A stretch of 64,000 bases of DNA from Lentisphaerae bacterium WC36. GTDB lineage: Bacteria; Verrucomicrobiota; Lentisphaeria; Victivallales; SZUA-371. Below are positions 57,684-64,000 of the stretch, piece after piece (the first letter of the stretch is position 1; each line of letters begins with the position of its first letter). The notes below the pieces were generated by a model. The model did not search any database and was not told the DNA's origin. It saw only the letters and a list, made by a program, of their open reading frames with translations. Made by a program: the position numbers and the translations under genes. The stretch is taken from the NCBI GenBank assembly GCA_020683205.1, contig CP085689.1:620001-684000 (forward strand), read 5' to 3'.

Positions 57684-58580
57684 TTATTCGACATTTTGTA
57701 TTTGTTCACGAATTTTTTCTAATTGTGTTTTCATGGTAATCACCAACGGTGAAATATTGCTATTGCCAACTTTATTGCCTAAAGTTGTAACTTCTCGATT
57801 CATTTCTTGAAGAATGAAATCAATACTACGACCAACTGCTTCATTTTGTGACTTTTTAATATGATCGTTAAATTGAACGAAGTGGCTTTTTAAGCGGGTA
57901 ATTTCTTCTGAAACATCAGCACGTTCTGCAAAAATAATAATTTCACGAATCACTCGATCATCAGCTAGTTCAATATTTAAATCAGCATCTTTTAACTTTT
58001 TCATTAATTTTTCACGCTGAATTGCTGGAATTTCTTCAGCAAACTTTTCTGCTTCAGTAACGCATTTATCAACAACCTTTAATCGTTCTTGAATGTCTTT
58101 TTGTAGAAAATCGCCTTCTGCTTCACGCATAGTAACTACTTCGCTTGCCGCTTGATTAACGCATTCAATTAAAATTTTTTCAATATCTTTAATTGGCAAT
58201 TCAAGGTCTTTCTCTTCAAATGCTCCATGAATGCGCAATATATCTTTAATTGCAATTTTATTCTCTTGCGGAACGTGCAATTTTGATTCAAGTTCTTGAG
58301 TTTGGTTATAAACTTCTTCAATGAATGCAGAATTAATTTTTATTCCTTGAGCTTTGATAGCATCATTTAAATCCATGCTAATTTTAACATTAATCATACC
58401 ACGTTGTAAATATTTTTGTAACTGTTGCTTTACTGCAATCTCAAAACAATTTAATTCACGGGGTAATGTGACTCTTAGTTCAAGTTGTTTGCGATTAACT
58501 GTTGATATTTCAGTTGAAATTTTAATACTTTCATTTGCTGTTGCAATTTGCGCACTACCAAAGCCAGTCATGCTTTTCAT
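57684..58580 (-). CDS. yicC: YicC/YloC family endoribonuclease
   Basis: 298 residues. The start MKSMTGFGSAQIA, STVNRKQLELRVTLPRELN, and the conserved C-terminal GRSIDFILQEMNREVTTLGN with its NKVG..... segment are diagnostic. YicC proteins are endoribonucleases involved in small RNA turnover. The ATG shares one base with the stop of the upstream gene (TAATG), so they are translationally coupled. Start supported by GGAG about nine bases before it. Confidence 0.95.
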   Translation of the reverse strand: MKSMTGFGSAQIATANESIKISTEISTVNRKQLELRVTLPRELNCFEIAVKQQLQKYLQRGMINVKISMDLNDAIKAQGIKINSAFIEEVYNQTQELESKLHVPQENKIAIKDILRIHGAFEEKDLELPIKDIEKILIECVNQAASEVVTMREAEGDFLQKDIQERLKVVDKCVTEAEKFAEEIPAIQREKLMKKLKDADLNIELADDRVIREIIIFAERADVSEEITRLKSHFVQFNDHIKKSQNEAVGRSIDFILQEMNREVTTLGNKVGNSNISPLVITMKTQLEKIREQIQNVE

Positions 58581-59368
58581 TATTTTTCTTCTCCTAAAAG
58601 TTTTTCATAACTATTACGTGGAGTTTTGCTTAAACTTGATTGAATGATTTTTAAAGTATGTTTAAAAATATCTTTTTTATTGCGTACAGTTCCTTCAATA
58701 GCTGTCCAATCACCGTAATTTTTATTTGCTAGTCCTGTTACGACAATTTTTTTATTACGGTCTGCAGTGTTCCAAATTAGTGAAACTTGTTGGAAGTCTT
58801 TGAAGTCTTTTTTTAGTTGTTTTTGTGCGTATAAATCCTTCTCAATAGTTTTCACCCTAGTATCAATTTTGAAGTCAGTAATATAAATATTAGGTGCAGA
58901 AAATCGAACATTGTTACGCTCTTTATCATTTAAAAACAACATTTTGTTCATGACATATTTTACTCCAGCATTGGTTGCTTTTTCGCGCAATTTATCATGA
59001 TATGCAAACTCTTGAAGTAGCACTTGGTCTGGGTTCCAGCCTTGGAGGTCAAAACTGCCTACTCCATATACTACCACACTTTTTTTCATGTTCGGTACGT
59101 GCCAAATCAAACAAACTTGGGTTGGCTCAGTGTAGCTAGTTGGCGTTAAAATTTCACTATAAACTACCACTGGTTTATTGAATTGAATGTAAGATCGTTG
59201 ATTTGGAGTTAAAAACTTCATCTTATTTAATGTTAATTTTCTTGCACGTGTTACTGCTTTGTCTGTATAGTAATCTTCACTATGAAGTTTACAATTTGCA
59301 GAGAACAGAGTAACAATTAATGCTGAAATTATTAGTAAAAAAACTTTAAGTGGTAATTGAAATCTCAT
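58580..59368 (-). CDS. Exported protein with two internal repeats
   Basis: 262 residues. A hydrophobic N-terminal segment (FLLIISALIVTLFSANC) could be a signal peptide or lipoprotein signal (Cys near residue 26). The mature protein contains two similar units: LNKMKFLTPNQRSYIQFNKP and VCLIWHVPNMKKSVVVYGVG, versus MNKMLFLNDKERNNVRFSAP and VSLIWNTADRNKKIVVTGLA, each about 110 residues and ending near a GW/DW. So an ancient domain duplication. Function unknown. It leads the yicC-cysE-yggS-panE gene string. Confidence 0.6.
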   Translation of the reverse strand: MRFQLPLKVFLLIISALIVTLFSANCKLHSEDYYTDKAVTRARKLTLNKMKFLTPNQRSYIQFNKPVVVYSEILTPTSYTEPTQVCLIWHVPNMKKSVVVYGVGSFDLQGWNPDQVLLQEFAYHDKLREKATNAGVKYVMNKMLFLNDKERNNVRFSAPNIYITDFKIDTRVKTIEKDLYAQKQLKKDFKDFQQVSLIWNTADRNKKIVVTGLANKNYGDWTAIEGTVRNKKDIFKHTLKIIQSSLSKTPRNSYEKLLGEEK

Positions 59369-59492
59369 TATGTTTATTCTTCCTTAAAAAAAATTCATTT
59401 TAATTTAACCATTTTACTGTAAAAATCATTGTTAATGTAATATAGTTCAAGACCAAAGTTTTTACCACCCAATCTAGATAAATTGTTACATT

Positions 59493-60536
59493 ATGAGTGA
59501 AATAAATATTTCTAAAAATAACGAAGTAAAAAAAAATGACTGTATTGACTCTATTGAAGATAATGTTAGTATGACCACCGAACGCATTATTGAAACGATT
59601 ATCCCTCCTGAACATGCTGAGGTTCGACTCGATAGTTATTTAAGTAAGAGGTTTGATTACTTATCCCGCAATCAATGGCAGAAGGCAATTAAAAATGGCG
59701 AAATTTTATTGAATAATCATCGTACCCGCAGCGCACGAATTCTTCATGAAAATGATGTGATAAAATACGTGACAAATTTTACAGAGCCTGCGGTTGAAAT
59801 GAAATATAGTATTATTTTTGAAGATGAGCACTTTTTAATTGTCAATAAAGGTGGGAATTTGCCATGCCATCCAGCTGGTCCTTTTTTCAAAAATACGTTG
59901 TTGTATGATTTAGAAAAAAAATACGGGAAGAATTCATTATTTTTGGTTAATCGATTAGACAGAGAGACTTCTGGATTAATGATTTTGACTAAAAATAGTG
60001 CATTAGCTGCGCAGATGAGTGAAGTTTTTAAAACAAGAGCGATTGAAAAAGAGTATTTGAGTATCGTTCATAACGACTTTAAAGAATACGTAGATGCTAA
60101 TGGTTTTTTGTTTGATGATTCCACTAGTGAAGTTAGAAAAAAGCGCCAATTTAATTTTGAAAAGCCTTGCGATAGTGCTATTGATTACGAATCAAGCCGC
60201 ACAGAGTTATTTTTAGAAGAACGTTTTAAAAATTATTCATTAGTTAAAGCAAAATTGCATACTGGAAGAATGCACCAGATTCGTGCAACATTATATTCAT
60301 TAGGGTTTCCACTGGTTGGAGACAAACTTTATGGGACTGATGATTTATTTTTTATTAAGTTTGTAAACGGAGATTTAACAGAATTTGATTTACAAAGTTT
60401 AATTTTACCACGACAGGCTTTGCATTCTTGGCGGTTAAAATTTATCCATCCAGTTACCCAGGAAGAGCTGAATTTAATGGCGCCGCTACCAGAGGATATG
60501 AAAATCTTCTTGGAATCATTGAAAATAACTTTGTAG
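59493..60536 (+). CDS. RluA-family 23S rRNA/tRNA pseudouridine synthase with S4 domain
   Basis: 347 residues. An N-terminal S4 RNA-binding domain (VRLDSYLSKRFDYLSRNQWQ...NGEILLNN) follows a ~35-residue charged lead. The catalytic domain has LVNRLDRETSGLMIL with catalytic D156 (Asn replaces the more usual His two before Arg), KEYLSIVHN, and GRMHQIRATLYSLGFPLVGD. It isomerises uridine to pseudouridine in rRNA or tRNA. The exact target (RluC, RluD or other) cannot be told. Divergent from the minus-strand unit. Confidence 0.92.
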   Translation: MSEINISKNNEVKKNDCIDSIEDNVSMTTERIIETIIPPEHAEVRLDSYLSKRFDYLSRNQWQKAIKNGEILLNNHRTRSARILHENDVIKYVTNFTEPAVEMKYSIIFEDEHFLIVNKGGNLPCHPAGPFFKNTLLYDLEKKYGKNSLFLVNRLDRETSGLMILTKNSALAAQMSEVFKTRAIEKEYLSIVHNDFKEYVDANGFLFDDSTSEVRKKRQFNFEKPCDSAIDYESSRTELFLEERFKNYSLVKAKLHTGRMHQIRATLYSLGFPLVGDKLYGTDDLFFIKFVNGDLTEFDLQSLILPRQALHSWRLKFIHPVTQEELNLMAPLPEDMKIFLESLKITL

Positions 60537-60644
60537 ATTAATTATTGAAAATTTAAATGTATATTAAAAAATTGTATTTTGATTTTTTTATCATTATATT
60601 AAATATGATAAAAACAATTACGACCTTAAAATTTGGAGTAAAAA

Positions 60645-61019
60645 ATGAAATTAATAAATAACAGTTTTTTCAGCTTAATAGTTTTGAATCTAGTTTTTGT
60701 GAGCTCCACAATGGTTTGTTCTTCATGCCGTTCAGCTAAGCAATATTTAAACCAATATGAAACCCGCCAAAATGCTCAAAAATTACGTGTTGGCATGACT
60801 AAAACTGAAGTTATTGGTATTATGGGGCCACCAGTAAGCAGTAATTTTGGTTATGAAAATGTGTTGTTTTTTTATGTCGAAACACAATGGCAGGATTTTC
60901 AGGATACAATTGATGAAACATTACCAGTTGTTTTCGATAAAAATAATAAGGTTGTTGGATTTGGTAAGGAATATTTTCAAAATAATTTAATGTTTAAAAA
61001 GAAATATGATTTTAAATAA
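60645..61019 (+). CDS. Small exported lipoprotein-like protein with SmpA/BamE-like motif
   Basis: 124 residues. A signal sequence (FFSLIVLNLVFVSSTMVCSSC) contains two possible lipid-modified Cys (25 or 28). The mature part has QNAQKLRVGMTKTEVIGIMGPP, the L-x-x-GMT-x-x-x-V-x-x-x-x-G-x-P motif of SmpA/OmlA (BamE)-like domains, followed by strands with YFVETQWQDFQ-type spacing. It may be an outer membrane lipoprotein, but BamE membership is uncertain since the motif occurs in many small lipoproteins. GGAG (60633-60636) precedes the ATG. Confidence 0.65.
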   Translation: MKLINNSFFSLIVLNLVFVSSTMVCSSCRSAKQYLNQYETRQNAQKLRVGMTKTEVIGIMGPPVSSNFGYENVLFFYVETQWQDFQDTIDETLPVVFDKNNKVVGFGKEYFQNNLMFKKKYDFK

Positions 61020-61183
61020 ATTCGCAGTTTAGAATTGTGGATTTAGCAAACTTATTGCTAAAATAAATATCTAATTTTTATTAAGTTTTACCTTTAATAT
61101 TGATTATTATGCGTTTATTGTAAAATAGATGCTATTTATTAAAAATTTAGACACGAACGTATTATATACTGGAGACATCACAT

Positions 61184-62488
61184 ATGCGTAAGACAGTTTT
61201 AGGAATGATTTTAGCAGGGGGCGAGGGACGACGTTTACAACCATTAACTATTGAGCGTGCAAAACCAGCGGTTCCATTTGGCGGAAAATACCGAATAATT
61301 GATTTTGTGCTTAGTAACATGGTTAACAGTGGAATTCAGAGTGTTTTTGTACTGACGCAGTTTAAATCGCAAAGTTTAACTGAGCATATTATTAATGGTT
61401 GGAATATTTCGAGCAATCAAGGTATAGGACGATTTATTATTCCAGTTCCTGCTCAAATGCAGACGCAAGATAAGCGATGGTACTCTGGGACTGCAGATGC
61501 AATTTATCAAAATAGTCATTTAATCGCCGATTTTGACCCCGACTTAGTTGCTTTATTTGGTGGGGATCATATTTACCGTATGGATATCAGCCAAATGATT
61601 AGATACCATATTAAAAAGAATGCAATTGCAACTGTTTCGGTTATTCCTGTACCAATTGAGGATGCAAAAGAGTTTGGAGTTGTACAGATTGATGAAAGTT
61701 GGCGTATTATTGGTTTTCAAGAGAAGCCTGAAAAACCTGAGCCAATTCCTGGCGATCCTGAGCATGCTTTAGTGTCGATGGGTAACTATATATTTAATAC
61801 TCCAAATTTATTAGAATTGCTTGAAAAAGATTGCTCTACGGAGCAAAGTAGCCATGATTTTGGTAAAGATATTATTCCAAATTTAGTTCATAGTGAATTG
61901 TTGTATGCTTATAATTTTGAACGCAATAAAGTACCAGGAGTTGATGATAGTGAAGTTTACTGGAAAGATGTTGGTACGTTAAAGGCATTTTATGAGGCAA
62001 ATATGGATTTGCGTTCTAGCCAACCAAAATTGGATTTATACAATAAGCGTTGGCCAATATATAATTATCACTATAATTTACCACCTGCAAAATTTGTTCA
62101 TAATGACGAAGTTAGCCTTGAAGACGGTTTGCCGCGTATTGGTAAAGCTGTTGACTCATTGGTTTGTGATGGGTGTATTCTTTCTGGTTCGACTGTTAGT
62201 AATTCGATTTTATTTAATTGTGTTCATGTTCATAGCTATGCAACGGTGCAAAACAGCATTATATTATCGGATGTTAATATCGGTGAACATTGTCGCATTA
62301 AGAATGCAATTATTGATAAACATGTAACTTTGGCAGAGGGAACAATTATAGGCTATAATCGTAAGGAAGATGAAGCACGCTACAATGTTACTGACTTAGA
62401 TGAGGAAAAAGGTAGCTGGTTGACTGTTGTGCCAAAGGATACGGAGTCTCCGCATCGTCGAATTGCTAAAATGGTTGCTCCTGTGTGA
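61184..62488 (+). CDS. glgC: Glucose-1-phosphate adenylyltransferase
   Basis: 434 residues. The nucleotidyltransferase signature GMILAGGEGRRLQPLTIERA, KPAVPFGGKYRIIDFVLSN, GTADAIYQN, FGGDHIYRMD, GFQEKPEKP and WKDVGTLKAFYEAN (sugar phosphate and catalytic region) are present, then a beta-helix C-terminal domain (GCILSGSTVSNSILFNCVHV). It makes ADP-glucose for glycogen. GGAGAC precedes the ATG. Single-gene unit; no other glycogen gene in the window. Confidence 0.96.
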   Translation: MRKTVLGMILAGGEGRRLQPLTIERAKPAVPFGGKYRIIDFVLSNMVNSGIQSVFVLTQFKSQSLTEHIINGWNISSNQGIGRFIIPVPAQMQTQDKRWYSGTADAIYQNSHLIADFDPDLVALFGGDHIYRMDISQMIRYHIKKNAIATVSVIPVPIEDAKEFGVVQIDESWRIIGFQEKPEKPEPIPGDPEHALVSMGNYIFNTPNLLELLEKDCSTEQSSHDFGKDIIPNLVHSELLYAYNFERNKVPGVDDSEVYWKDVGTLKAFYEANMDLRSSQPKLDLYNKRWPIYNYHYNLPPAKFVHNDEVSLEDGLPRIGKAVDSLVCDGCILSGSTVSNSILFNCVHVHSYATVQNSIILSDVNIGEHCRIKNAIIDKHVTLAEGTIIGYNRKEDEARYNVTDLDEEKGSWLTVVPKDTESPHRRIAKMVAPV

Positions 62489-62626
62489 TAAATTTCTAAT
62501 GATAATAATTTGTAACATATTGATATTTTTTCGTAATAAATAGCTGTTGAGATATAAACAATTTTTCTATATATTGTATTTAAAGAGTTTAAAATATAAT
62601 TTTTAAAAATAAGAAAGGAAAGATCA

Positions 62627-63541
62627 ATGTTTAAATTTCAACTAAAAAAATGTTTAAAATTAATTTTTTTAACTACAGTTACTGCAACGTTTTTTTTAGG
62701 TTGTACAACTGTAGTTGAAAGAGAGTTCCCACCAACTAAGCTTGCGAATATAAAAGTAGGCAAAGAGTTTATTATTTATAAGCTAAATTTTGCCTATGAT
62801 CATGCAATTATTTATAATAAAAATGATAAAAAATGGCACTTGTATGGTATTTGGAAAGATTGCAGATCATTTGTTCACTTAACTGCTGATAAATTAACTC
62901 AACGAAATTGGAAAAAAGAAGATAAGACATTTTCATACAAAAATAAAAATATTTGGGCTCCACATATCATTGAACATGATGGATTATTTTATATGTTTTA
63001 TACTTCAATTGGTGTGCCTCGTGAAATGCGTTTAGCGGTTTCAAAAGATTTGTATAACTGGGAACACCCCAGCGATAAACCAATTTTTGCTTTTACCAAT
63101 AAATATTCAAAAAATTTAAAAAACAAAGATCCAATGGTTTTTAGATATAAAGATCAGTGGATTATGTACTATAGCATGATGAAGGATGCAAAACATTGGG
63201 TGGTGGGTTATAGCACAAGCAACGATTTGTACAATTGGAGCAGTCCCAAAATTTGTTTTGATGAACACACTGAGGAACCAAACGTTGAATCGCCATTTGT
63301 GGTGCAACGTGGAAAATATTTTTATTTGTTTTTATCGGCACGCCCATGGCCATTAGGAGCGGAGGAGGTGTTTGTTAGTGATAGTCCATTTAAATGGGAA
63401 GCTAAAAATATAGTTAAAAGCATTAATCCTTGGCATGCTGCAGAAGTAGTTCAGGATTTAGATGGTAAATGGTATTTATCTCGTTCAAGTGGAGAACAAA
63501 CTGATTTTAGACTTGCGCCTATGGAGTGGAATGATAAATAA
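62627..63541 (+). CDS. Five-bladed beta-propeller lipoprotein, GH43/GH32-like glycosidase
   Basis: 304 residues. Lipoprotein signal with lipobox LGC (FFLGC, Cys about 26). The mature protein shows propeller blades typical of clan GH-F/J: DHAIIYNKNDKKWHLYGIWK, APHIIEHDGLFYMFYTS, DPMVFRYKDQWIMYYSM, VESPFVVQRGKYFYLFLSAR, and AAEVVQDLDGKWYLSRSSGE. Candidate acidic residues are in the DPMVF and VESPF motifs. It probably cleaves a plant or host polysaccharide at the cell surface, but a catalytic Asp in blade I is not clear, so a binding-only role is possible. AAGGAAAG precedes the ATG. Confidence 0.7.
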   Translation: MFKFQLKKCLKLIFLTTVTATFFLGCTTVVEREFPPTKLANIKVGKEFIIYKLNFAYDHAIIYNKNDKKWHLYGIWKDCRSFVHLTADKLTQRNWKKEDKTFSYKNKNIWAPHIIEHDGLFYMFYTSIGVPREMRLAVSKDLYNWEHPSDKPIFAFTNKYSKNLKNKDPMVFRYKDQWIMYYSMMKDAKHWVVGYSTSNDLYNWSSPKICFDEHTEEPNVESPFVVQRGKYFYLFLSARPWPLGAEEVFVSDSPFKWEAKNIVKSINPWHAAEVVQDLDGKWYLSRSSGEQTDFRLAPMEWNDK

Positions 63542-63551
63542 CTTTTTGGAG

Positions 63552-64000
63552 TTATTTTTTAGTGTTTGAAATACGTTCAAATAAGATGTTGTTTTCAAGA
63601 TGAATGTGTTCGTGAATATCTTGTTCAAGGCTCATTAAATCTTGGTACAATGATTTAAAGGTTAAACACGCATCATTAGGAACATGGTAATTATCGGTAA
63701 TATTTTTGATAATAAGAAATTCGTCACCAGTAGTACTATGTTCCGTTTTTAATTCTTCTATTAAAGGAAAAATTTCTGCAGGGTAATCTTTATTCTCTGA
63801 GTGTTTTTTTATAACGGGAAATAGTAATTCTTCTTCTTTATCAAGATGTTTTAGTAATTCATTTCTTAATTTAAGAAAATATTTTTTAAGAGTATTAAGT
63901 TGACCGCCATGGTTTTCATGATGGGCGACTGAAACTTTATTTAACTTTTCTTGGATGAGTGGAAAATTATCGCGTAAAAATTTATGATGACGATTGACAA
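63552..64000 (-). CDS. Iron-sulfur cluster repair di-iron protein (RIC/ScdA/YtfE family), 5' partial
   Basis: The C-terminal ~149 residues are in the window; the start lies beyond the right edge. The hemerythrin-like domain is clear: VNRHHKFLRDNFPLIQEKLN, VSVAHHENHGGQLNTL, LLKHLDKEEELLFPVI, FPLIEELKTEHSTTGDEF and LEQDIHEHIHLENNILFERI, giving the di-iron His/Glu ligands. It repairs iron-sulfur clusters damaged by nitric oxide or oxidants, useful in an anaerobe facing host defence. Whether the N-terminal ScdA_N domain is present cannot be seen. Confidence 0.9.
   Translation of the reverse strand, partial: VNRHHKFLRDNFPLIQEKLNKVSVAHHENHGGQLNTLKKYFLKLRNELLKHLDKEEELLFPVIKKHSENKDYPAEIFPLIEELKTEHSTTGDEFLIIKNITDNYHVPNDACLTFKSLYQDLMSLEQDIHEHIHLENNILFERISNTKK

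Noticed and set aside
59400-59615. 71-aa minus-strand frame at the start of the RluA-type gene
   Set aside because: Overlaps the S4-domain coding start; no ribosome-binding site or recognised domain.
60570-60620. TTTTTATCAT...ATGATAAAAA palindrome between the RluA-type gene and the small lipoprotein
   Set aside because: A 10-bp A/T-only stem without a following U run on the plus strand; in such AT-rich sequence this is expected by chance, and it also overlaps the likely promoter.

Overview
The window is a 64 kb piece of an AT-rich bacterial chromosome using the standard code (TGG for Trp, TGA as stop). No rRNA, tRNA or CRISPR array was recognised. The gene set combines a GH89 alpha-N-acetylglucosaminidase, an exported GH2 beta-galactosidase, an anaerobic sulfatase-maturing radical SAM enzyme, many lipoproteins, TcdA/TcdB-like glycosyltransferases and Rhs fragments with the PVC/Lentisphaerota-like hinge style (YRYYNP.(N/T)GKW..RDP). 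I infer an anaerobic, probably host-associated Gram-negative of the Lentisphaerota/Victivallales type. That placement is inference; there is no marker phylogeny here.

Layout. 1-3.9 kb: an O-antigen-ligase-like gene (cut by the window edge) overlapping a GH89 gene, then a NimA-like flavoprotein. 4.0-9.2 kb: a cemetery of displaced Rhs C-terminal cassettes. Truncated Rhs cores (4047, 5786, 8126, 9121) are followed by unrelated C-terminal tips and probable immunity genes, most of them membrane-anchored or lipoproteins. 9.3-22.5 kb: an AGCS amino-acid symporter, two tandem 499-aa TcdB-like glycosyltransferases, beta-galactosidase, a FabB-like ketosynthase, decayed genes (one DUF3592-like), and a ZnuABC-type zinc importer. 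22.9-30.3 kb: a reductase-like SDR, an amidohydrolase-hflX pair, an exported coiled-coil protein and a GT39/TPR-like membrane protein.

30.3-38.5 kb is a complete tryptophan locus, trpL-EGDCFBA followed by a DAHP synthase. It opens with a leader peptide carrying WWLW and a textbook attenuator (perfect 13-bp antiterminator, 13-bp terminator plus U tract). 38.7-45 kb is an accessory region: a decayed serine recombinase, a duplicated pair of secreted-protein genes whose second copy is truncated and frameshifted, and further decayed small genes. 45-49.4 kb: anSME and a very reduced division cluster. mraZ has a promoter overlaid by TGGTN repeats at exact 10-bp spacing; an FtsL-like small protein, a PBP dimerisation domain without a transpeptidase domain, and an FtsW-like SEDS protein follow. 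49.4-64 kb: housekeeping genes (ligA, nadE, ispH, panE-like, yggS, cysE, yicC, an RluA-type synthase, glgC), a beta-propeller lipoprotein, and the C-terminal half of an RIC/ScdA iron-sulfur repair protein.

The most interesting items are the transpeptidase-less PBP2/FtsI-like protein next to its SEDS partner, the trp attenuator, the MraZ operator array, the displaced Rhs cassettes, the duplicated secreted pair at 39.8-43.7 kb, and a probable beta-clamp-binding tail on DNA ligase. Widespread single-base frameshifts and stops in the accessory genes suggest ongoing gene decay.
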